From Cyclina sinensis (lineage: Eukaryota; Mollusca; Bivalvia; Venerida; Veneridae), in the NCBI GenBank assembly GCA_012932295.1, contig JAAONU010000006.1, positions 24,578,882 through 24,642,881 of the forward strand: a stretch of 64,000 nucleotides of DNA, given 5' to 3'. Each line of letters opens with the position of its first letter. Position 1 is the first letter of the stretch. A model generated the notes under the pieces. The model was not told where the DNA came from and did no database searches. It saw nothing but the letters and a program-made list of their open reading frames with translations. This document shows, piece by piece, positions 56,090 to 64,000 of this stretch. A program made the translations under genes and the position numbers.

Positions 56090-56502
56090 CGGAAAAGTTT
56101 ACATTTTGTTTATTTACTTATTACCATCATCACGTGACATGCCTGTTGGCAGTGATTACTGCACTGAAAGAAAGAAAGGGAGGTAACTGCTGTGTGGAGT
56201 TTGATTGTTATGTAGCGTAGTGTTCATGTTTCCTTTACACACTGAACATCGAAAAATCAGTCAGATGCATGGTGGTATTCCTTCCATTGTTTGGGACTTA
56301 ACCCAAGTCCAAGCAGGGTCTTACTGATTTTCAGTGGAAACTGGAAAGGAATAAATTTTCTAGAAACAAAACTGCCCAAAATCTGTGGATGTTGATATAT
56401 TTTGACTAAGAAAAAATAATATAATATCTAAAGCTTTCAGCTAATACAGTGTATATATATTTTTTCTTCTTAATTCCAGGGTCTTATGATGTCTAGATAA
56501 GT
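56090..56502 (+). promoter_or_regulatory. presumptive promoter and 5'UTR of the kelch gene
   Basis: A palindromic E-box TCACGTGA lies at 56130-56137. An acceptor (TTAATTCCAG|) ends at 56479, suggesting a spliced 5'UTR with the second exon starting at 56480. An in-frame TAG at 56494-56496 just before the ATG supports the chosen start. The transcription start is not identified. Confidence 0.35.
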
Positions 56503-56541
56503 ATGGCTAGTCTAAGACAGAGACACATGGAAACATTAAAA
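56503..56541 (+). CDS. kelch gene exon 1 (coding)
   Basis: Encodes MASLRQRHMETLK. The donor AAA|GTAAGC is strong, phase 0. A preceding in-frame stop makes this ATG the best start. Confidence 0.85.
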
Positions 56542-59500
56542 GTAAGCAGTTATTTGTAACAAATTTCACAATGCAAGACATTATCATAAACATGTATTAA
56601 TACTGGCAACAGTTTAGTCATCATAGTCAATCATGATAATATTATAATAGCTTGTTATCAGACAAAGTCATACATGATCTGAAATTAAAGCACTAAATGA
56701 AGCAAACTCGTCATATGATAAGAAGTGAAAATAAAAGTGTTGGGGGGAAAAGAATACAAAATAATAGTGACTGATCTATTGCAGTGGTACTTAGATTTCT
56801 TGCAAGAGCACATTAATTGAAAAGTTAATTAACTGTGTGTACATTCAGAGTGGAATAGAGGCATTGAGAGATGATGACACCTTAACCGATGTTGAAATCG
56901 TCATAAACAATCGTATATTTCGATGTCACAAGTCTGTTCTTGTTGCAATGTCCCCATACTTCAGGGCCATGTTCACCACAGGCATGAGAGAATCTAACCA
57001 AAGAAGAATTACAATACAGGTTAGTCTGTAGTGTATTTCATAAGAGTGTTGCAGTAGTAACTAAGTCCCACAAAGACGTTTAATTTAATCTTACCATTAG
57101 CAAAAGTATTACACTTTTTCACTAGTATCACTTTAAAAGAACTTTTGAATGTCTTACACATTTTTCATATTAATTCATGTCAGACCTTATTTTTGTGAAG
57201 CCTGCATAGGACAGCAGACACAGAGGGAATACTTTGTTAATTGTCCTAATGCATCCATGTTAACTATTACACCTCTTTGTCCAAGTCATGAAATTGTCTT
57301 ACATAGAGAGATTTGGACAGATAGAACCTAACCCAAATGTGTACCACAGCTATATGCTGTGTTTTGCTCATAACCTAAGTCTTCCAGGTCAAGGTCAAGG
57401 TTACATTTTGAAATCTTGATATTGTGTACTGTCTTTAACTTCGCCTTACATGGAGGGACTTTAAAGTTACTTAACTCATATATTCAGGAAAGCAAGAGCA
57501 TCTTGATTTCTTAGGTCACTCTTTTCCATCCCAGACTTTTTTAGACCTATCTTTAGTGTACAAAAAGTCAGTTACTGTTTGGTTGAACACATAACAGGTT
57601 AATTTTGCGAACAACTAAGTATTTTTTTTATATTTCAGGATGTAGATGAAATACCATTCCAGAAGTTCATTGACTTCCTTTACAAAGGTAGCATTGATTT
57701 GCTTGATGATGATGTAACTGAGATGTTACGAGTATCTGCCCTCTTCCAGGTGATATCTTTCATCTGTCTTCTGTATTACGTGTTATATCATTTCAAAATC
57801 CAGTAGATGACCCCTTAACCTTAAACTAAGCCCAGTTTAGTCTTAGAGGATCATATACATGGATATAGCTGTTCTTTCCAAAATATTTCTTGACAAAAAA
57901 ACAGAACATAGAGTTAAGCTTAAATGTTTATTGGAAGAGAATAAAGACACAGTCTATTTTATATTAAGAAAAGACCCAGTCTATTTCATGTCAAGAATAG
58001 TGATGTAGGGGTGCTTAGTCTAAGTTGTTATTCTAACATTTGCAGTCTTGTATTTGCTCTTAGACTATGACATCTAAAGTCTTCTTTTCAGTGCAAGCAG
58101 TCTGTTCAGAACTCGCGTAGATAGTATATTACAGTGCATGAATTTGTGTCTGCTGTTAATGTGAAATAAAAGTGTTTGCATTAATTTCAAAATGTGATGT
58201 AACTTAATGTTTTGAATTATCTTAAGCATAAACAATGGCAAGATTCTGTTATGACTCCAGGTTGATTGTCTACAAGACCATTGTGAGGACATTCTATTGG
58301 AACAGTTAAGGGCAGACAACTGTGTAGAACTGTTCAGACTTTCTTGTTTGTACAACTGCAAGAAATTAAAGGTAGGTAACTTGCAACAGATTTCCCAAAC
58401 TTCACATGGCTTGAAGACACTTCATCATATTATGCATCACTTTGCCTGCAAGGAATCTGATATAATTGTAGGGTTTGTTTTTTTTCAAGTTAAGCCTTAT
58501 TTATGTATTTTCAGTACTTTAAAAGGTAATTTCTGTCTTATTAGAAAAAGAAAATAAAAAAAACACTGTTAACAGAAACTAGCAGGGAAATATTGTACAG
58601 ATTTTTCTGTGGTACACAAGAATATTTTTTAACAAAGACCACTATATTTTTCTAGTAAGTTATAATCACATGGTTTTTTTTCTAATTGGTGGACTGTCTT
58701 CACGGGTGTGTCTGTAATTTTAAACTTCTTTTCCAGAAAAAATCCTGGCCAGCTATATTAGATGGATTCTGTACAGTTTGGAAGGGTGAAGAATTTACAA
58801 GTTTAACAGCAGAGGAAGTTATTGCTATCATACAGGAAGATAATTTAGTCACATTTGATGAAGAACACGTTTGTGAAGCTGTGTTAAAATGGTTAAATGT
58901 GAATATAACAAAACGGAAGAAATACATGTACGATATTTTTAAACATGTACGATTGTCACATGTATCCCCAGAATATTTGGTGAACAATTTGTGCCGAGTT
59001 TCTTGCCTGACGGAAAATAGGGAATGTTTGAAGCTTTTAGAAGAAGCGCAGCATTACCATATGTTACCAGCACGACGACTTGACCATAGCGGGGAAAGGT
59101 TTAGATATAGAGTTGATGATGACTTGGATGAAGTTTTGCTTGTAAGTAATTTTAAGTCTTAGGGGTTTTTTTATCCATAAATTATAGAATTTTGTCATTG
59201 AATTCAACGAGCTTTTGCTGTACAGAAAGTAAAAAATTACTACCCAAAATGTAGCATATTATTAAGTCTAAAACATACATTGAATTTGTTTCCGTTACTG
59301 TCGCTCATAACATAAAATGACTATGAAACTGTTTAAAGCCGTTATTGGTACATTCATATCAATGTCTTCAGCTTTTGGCTTTTTAGAATAGGTAATTACC
59401 ACTATTTCAATAAGAATTGCATTAAATAAGTTTAACTGTATAATAAAGGATATAGTGAAGTATTTATTAGTTACTATTTTTAGTAGTGGAATAGTACTTT

Positions 59501-61338
59501 ATCTTTTGAAATAAATAGGTAATAACAGAAAACAATGAAGAGAAGGGGACACTCTATGAGGGTGGTTGGTGCCTGTGGGCTTTTAGCTTTAGTCAACTTA
59601 GATGGTTCACTCTGGCCCCTATACCAGTTGCCGACTCTCCAGGGACACAATTTGCACTCTGTTCCCATAGTTATGATATTTTTCTGTCAGGTGGGACAGA
59701 CAATCCAAAGAACTTGTTGAAGTTCGAGAGTGAGAGAAATGAATGGATAACAAGCTCTGGTGAGTTTCACAAGTTTACATTTTTGTTTACATTTCGCAAG
59801 TTTAAACTTATTTGTTTTACATTGGGAACAAGGTCTTGCACTTTACATGACTGGTTATCCTGCCCAAGGACTACATTCTGAATCCAGCATTCTGCTCCTC
59901 AATGACTGCTCCTCCATGTTCCGTTCAATCAGTATAGCTCTTAAATTTGTTGCTCTCAAAAGAAAACAACAATGATTTGATACTCAATGTTTGATACTAA
60001 AGACAATTTTAATCTCTTGATCCATCTAAAATAAAGCTTGCTTTATGATACAAAAGTTTCTTGACAAATTCTTCAGTGCGAGATTCGTAACATGATTCAT
60101 GTTGAAATACCAACTCTAGCACACAGGTCTTGAAAATATAACTCTTGTGGTGGAACCATGCTTTAGGTGTCAGTTGCTTTGAATTTGTAAAAAAAAAAGA
60201 AATTTCTGTTAGTTATATATTATTAATGTTTGTACCAATTTCACTCTGCTGCATGTACTAAACAGTTAAGAATGACAGTGCCTTTAGTTTTGAAACATTG
60301 TTTGCTAATATTAGGCAGTTGCCTTGTAATGTTCCAGCCAGTAAACAAATTTAAAATTTACATTTACATGGTTCGTACAGGCCTGAAAAAGTCCCTAAAT
60401 TTGGGAATTGGCCTTTAAAAGACCCTAAATTGAACTTGGCCTCAAAAAGTCCCTTAAGAGTCCTTGAAAATAGCAGGGATAGTGATCAGGGACCCTTAAA
60501 TTATACAATCTTAAAAGTCCTTAAAAAGTCTTTAAATTTCTTGCTTCTGTTTCTGTATGAAACATGTTTTACTGACCAACTGTATTAAAATACAGTTGTA
60601 GGGGGTTAGCAAGAATAACAAAAGCAGAACATTTTAAGGGATTTTGTAAATCTGTATTATGTTTCAGGTCAGTTAAAGAAGGGTCGTTGTCAGCACTGTA
60701 TGGTTGCCATTGGCAACTCCCTTTTCTGCATAGGTGGCAATAATGTTAAACTTCCGAAATCAAGTCAGATCATGGGATCAATAGAAGAATTCCACATTCC
60801 TGGACAACGGTGGAAAACTGTTGGTGAATTGACCAATCCTGTCCATTCGGCATCTGCTGCAGTTAGCGGGGAACAAATTCTTGTTTTTGGCGGGACCACA
60901 AAAGATTGCAAACAGCTCAACTGTGTGCAATGTTTTCATGTGAGAACAAAAGAATCTACTGTTATTTCAAACTTGCCTTACATTCCTAAACGAATGTTAT
61001 CTATGACCATTGGAGCTGAAATTTACATCATCTCGATAAGTGAAGATGGGCACAACATTCTGAAATTAACGGAAGAGTTTGGTTTCGTTGATGCAGGTTT
61101 TGAAATTACGACCAATCAGAATTTACTAGGTGCTTCACATCATGATGGCTGTTTAATCGTGCTTACAGAGCACCCCAACACAAAAAGTGGCAATCTGAGA
61201 AAAATTGTGAGAATAAATCTTGGGACATCCAAGGCTGAAGTGCTGCCTGTCAAAGGGAGTGTATGTCCAAAACCTGTGCAAGGGTGTCACAGGAGCTACG
61301 TAGACAAAAGATATCTGTACCATACATATTTTCAGTAA
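56503..61338 (+). CDS. BTB-BACK-kelch protein, KLHL/KBTBD type (spliced locus)
   Basis: A likely substrate adaptor for a CUL3 ubiquitin ligase. Exons 56503-56541, 56849-57019, 57639-57749, 58261-58371, 58737-59141, 59519-59759 and 60668-61338 join in phase to 582 aa. The BTB domain is at about residues 18-125 (TDVEIVINNRIFRCHKSVLV, SPYFRAMFTTGMRES), the BACK domain at about 126-245 (VDCLQDHCEDILL, VTFDEEHVCEAVLKWL), and a C-terminal propeller region about 290-582 has three clear Gly-Gly strands (FLSGG, LFCIGGNN, ILVFGG). The later kelch repeats are degenerate. All introns are GT/AG. I cannot name the orthologue; the weak propeller suits a KBTBD-like or lineage-specific member. Confidence 0.95.
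56849..57019 (+). CDS. kelch gene exon 2 (BTB N-terminal half)
   Basis: 171 nt, phase 0/0. It encodes the BTB core strands and helices, including DVEIVINNRIFRCHKSVLVA and MSPYFRAMFTTGMRES, ending at ITIQ|GTTAGT. Confidence 0.96.
57639..57749 (+). CDS. kelch gene exon 3 (BTB)
   Basis: 111 nt, phase 0/0, encoding DVDEIPFQKFIDFLYKGSID, LLDDDVTEMLRVSALFQ: the 'F..FLY.G.I.L' part of a BTB domain. Confidence 0.95.
58261..58371 (+). CDS. kelch gene exon 4 (BTB/BACK boundary, 3-box)
   Basis: 111 nt, phase 0/0, encoding VDCLQDHCEDILLEQLRADN, CVELFRLSCLYNCKKLK. It covers the last BTB helix and the CUL3-contacting 3-box region (L...NC...F..S......L). Confidence 0.95.
58737..59141 (+). CDS. kelch gene exon 5 (BACK domain)
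   Basis: 405 nt, phase 0/0. It carries the BACK helices (EEVIAIIQEDNLVTFDEEHV, CEAVLKWL) and the linker to the propeller (AQHYHMLPARRLDHSGERF). The donor is CTT|GTAAGT. Confidence 0.95.
59519..59759 (+). CDS. kelch gene exon 6 (first kelch repeats)
   Basis: 241 nt, phase 0 in (AAATAG|GTAATA) and phase 1 out (TCTG|GTGAGT). It encodes VITENNEEKGTLYEGGWCLW, LRWFTLAPIP and SYDIFLSGGTDNPKNLLKFE, SERNEWI, recognisable kelch blades. Confidence 0.9.
60375..60620 (+). repeat. diverged dispersed repeat in kelch intron 6
   Basis: Short repeated words such as 'CCTGAAAAAGTCCCTAAAT' and 'CTTAAAAGTCC' resemble the 'GTCAGGGAA' style repeats of the hAT-like element at 53616-54279. Both share 'ACATGTTTYACTGACCAAC' (near 53998 and 60562), so it may be a fragment of a related family. 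Confidence 0.4.
60668..61338 (+). CDS. kelch gene last exon (rest of the propeller)
   Basis: The acceptor is ATGTTTCAG| and the frame stays open for 223 codons to TAA at 61336. It encodes HCMVAIGNSLFCIGGNN, IEEFHIPGQRWKTVGEL, GEQILVFGGT and then weaker blades ending YVDKRYLYHTYFQ. Confidence 0.93.
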
Positions 61339-62660
61339 CAGATTGGTAGGATTCTTTTGCAGTTTCTTGACAGAGTATCAGAAAAGAGATAAATGAATGC
61401 ATGCAATTTTATAGATCCATATATCATTAAGTTCATGGTCTCCAGGCAAAGTAAAACATGGCAACCTGAGTTTCATAATAGTAAACATGTTTACTGCACG
61501 TCAGGTGAATAATGACTAATCTGTTCTATTCAAGCAACTGAGGTATGTTTTGACCCTGACTATAATTATTCTTGTAAGTGTATGCAGGAACTTTTTGCTA
61601 AGTTTTGTGAAAATAATAATTTGATTCTCATGTATCTCCTAATCTAAAATAATTTCATATTTCCAAAATATTTGCAAAATATATCTTTGAATAATTTTTT
61701 TATTAAAATGTTTAAGTTTCAACTTATGAGTTATTAATAGAATAGTTTTTTCTCAGTATAATTATGATGTAGATCTATTTACTGTTCAATGTGATGCAAA
61801 AAAAACCCAAAATATTTTCAAGTACTTATAGGTTGAAATGTCCGAAAGTCAAGGTCACTGGAAACTTGGCATTGAAAAGTAATCTAATGTGAATTGTTGT
61901 CCTTTGACAGAAAAATTAAGGAGCAAATAGTAATCAAAGATCAAGCTAAGAGTGACCTTGACCTCTAGGTTCATATTTATAGAAAGCAATATTTTTGTAT
62001 GTGTTAATGCAATAGTTATTGAACTTCTTATTTCAATTATAAGTCAAGTTTGTCAGTTGTTAAACAGTATTTGTACTTGGATTTTTCACAGTTATTTTCA
62101 AGGTCATTCCTTACTGAAATAAGACTTATAATGGCAAAGGTCACAACAAGTGTTAAAACTCTTATAGATTCTAAAGATCTCATGTTAACTGTTTTCATTT
62201 TTTTACCTCTTTTTTTAAGAAAAGTGTAAATGTGAATGGACAGTGAGTCTTTTTTCTTAGTGGTTATAAATGATTATATAGTGCAAATGTCAATTGTTGA
62301 AGAAGTGAAAAAAAAGCATTCCTTCAAGTTTCAAAAATGATTAAAAAAACTGTCAGATTTTATATGGTACTGACACATGTCCATTCTCAGCCTGTTCTTA
62401 GTCTTAACAATGTAAATGGCAAATGTTGAATTTTGTATAACATGTATTTGTATATTTCTTTAGTATTTACTGCCAGTGTTTGAATTTTTAGTATTTATAA
62501 TGATATCTGTATTGTATTTTTAATACAGGGAGAGATATGTGTTACTTAAATTATATTTTTAACCAGTGTTATTCATTGTGATTTTTTATGTAATGATACA
62601 ATCTATTGTCGATAAAATTTTTCATATTTTTTTGAATTGACTGAATAAATAATTTCAGAT
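61339..62660 (+). other. presumptive kelch gene 3'UTR
   Basis: A non-coding AT-rich stretch with AATAAA at 62644-62649 as a likely polyadenylation signal, before repeats begin. One TCAAGGTCA word lies at 61849-61857. Confidence 0.5.
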
Positions 62661-62739
62661 CTGTGTCAAATTATGTTTAACATATATTTCAGGGGGGCAT
62701 ATAAAAGGTCAAATCCCAGTACCATTTTTGTTAGAAGAT

Positions 62740-62880
62740 ATCATTTTCTTAACCCATTAGTGCCTATTGTCTTCAAAATTAGACATAGGCAAACAGTGCA
62801 GACCAACATCAGACGCCACAGTATGCAGTGCCTTATCTGGGTCTTCACTGTTTACATAAAGGACTTGCCTCTCTAAATAG
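62740..62880. repeat. dispersed repeat fragment
   Basis: The lead-in 'TTAACCCATTAGTGCCTA' and the paired words 'CAGTGCAGACC' and 'GGTCTTCACTG' resemble bivalve repeats known to me from memory. No gene. Confidence 0.4.
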
Positions 62881-64000
62881 AACAAAATTGAAAATTTATA
62901 CCAGAAACCCTTTTAACTGAAAATGGACTTGTCCAACTGACAAAGATGTCATAATCCATAAGGCATAAATAGGTTAAGGAGGATTGGAGTATTGTACTGA
63001 CCCTCATAGGAATGATGGTCAGGTTAACTTCCTGCCTCATATGCCGATTAGACGGGTTCAAACTCAACTAAACCAAATTAAACCAAACCAAAGGACAACT
63101 CGGTCTTATTTTCTTTAATATTTGAACAGTAATTCATTGATAGAATGGGCGTTTTTATTTTGCATGCCACACACTGTGACTGTATCCAGTCTGGAACATA
63201 AACTGTACCTGGTTACAATACAAACAGGGGTATACGATAAATATCAGTAAACATTATCTATTCTTGGATTTAAATCATGAAATTTTTTTCCAGTCATTCC
63301 AAGCTTAGTTGTGGCACTATTTTCATGAGCATCATATATTTTACAACTTTTCATATTAAAACAGATGATCTCTGGTAGCTTTGGTAAGTTAGAGTTTTGT
63401 TAAATTAGCATAAACTAACCTAAACACGCATAAATTCTGTCTTCATTACACTTTAAACCAACCCTACATTAGCTTTTTTTTAAGCTCACCAGAGCAAGTA
63501 CTATTGTGATTACTCACCATCTGGCATCTGTCCGGCATCTGTTCCAATTTTCTTGTGAAAAACTGCTTGGTTAAATTTGATAAAACTGCACAGGAAAGTT
63601 TCTCTGATGGTTCTCATTCAGATTTGTTCAAACAATTCCATTCCATGCGGAACTCTGGTTGCCATGGTAACCAATAGAAAAAACTTTAAAAATCTTCTTG
63701 TCAGAAACCACAAGGGCTAGAGCTTAGATATTTGGAGTGCAGCATTGTCTAGATAAACTCTACCAAATTTGTTTAAATCATGGCCCCAGGGTCAATAATG
63801 ACCCCACCCTGGGGGTCATTTGATTTTACATATACTTATGTAGAAAAAATTTCTTGTCTGAAACTGCAGAGCTTAGAGTTTAGATAAGTGGTGTTCAATT
63901 GTCTAGTGGACCTTTAAAAAGTTTGACCGTTCACTTATGTTATGGTCAAGGTAATCGAGGCTGAAAATAGATTTTCATACTTCTCCCCATTGAGTCTTCA
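62881..64000 (+). other. intergenic, repeat fragments
   Basis: From about 63483 it reads 'AGCTCACCAGAGCAAGTA' and 'CATCTGTCCGGCATCTGTTC', resembling a widespread molluscan repeat that runs off the window end. No reading frame or splice pattern supports a gene here. Confidence 0.45.

Overview
This is a eukaryotic genomic window that is AT-rich, intron-rich and densely seeded with small DNA transposons. I think it comes from a marine bivalve mollusc, probably a heterodont clam. This rests on the repeats: 'CCAGGCTCTATACT' hairpins, internally repetitive Helentron/pearl-like elements, and dispersed 'GGTCAAGGTCAC' repeats. The species is inferred, not proven.

Three multi-exon protein genes can be rebuilt exon by exon with GT/AG borders and consistent phase. 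(1) A PBX/extradenticle TALE-homeobox gene on + spans about 6.2 to 37.9 kb, with a presumptive long 3'UTR to about 42.7 kb. (2) ENDOV (endonuclease V, an inosine-specific nuclease) lies on - from about 52.1 down to 46.6 kb. (3) A BTB-BACK-kelch protein (KLHL/KBTBD type) lies on + from 56.5 to 61.3 kb. PBX and ENDOV converge tail to tail. ENDOV and the kelch gene diverge, separated by about 4.4 kb that is mostly transposon.

The most interesting feature is in PBX. The exon for the first three quarters of the homeodomain is present twice (26102-26237 and 26628-26763). Both copies are 136 nt, with the same phase and the same donor, and both are intact. Their proteins differ in helix 1 and in the turn before the recognition helix. 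Using both copies shifts the frame into an immediate TAG TAA, as expected for mutually exclusive exons. A 54-nt block is identical between the copies while the flanks have diverged, which suggests gene conversion or strong nucleotide-level constraint. A second duplicated exon (22286-22384, 99 nt, phase 0/0) lies between exons 3 and 4 and encodes a diverged copy of the PBC-domain helix at the end of exon 3. Together these could give one bivalve PBX locus several DNA-binding or cofactor-binding forms.

The rest is intron and intergenic DNA. It holds a 25-bp minisatellite of about 25 copies, a GATA/GACA/GATC microsatellite, foldback and hAT-like elements (several with clear target-site duplications), two Helentron-like elements sharing the same 3' terminus, and tRNA-like SINE debris.
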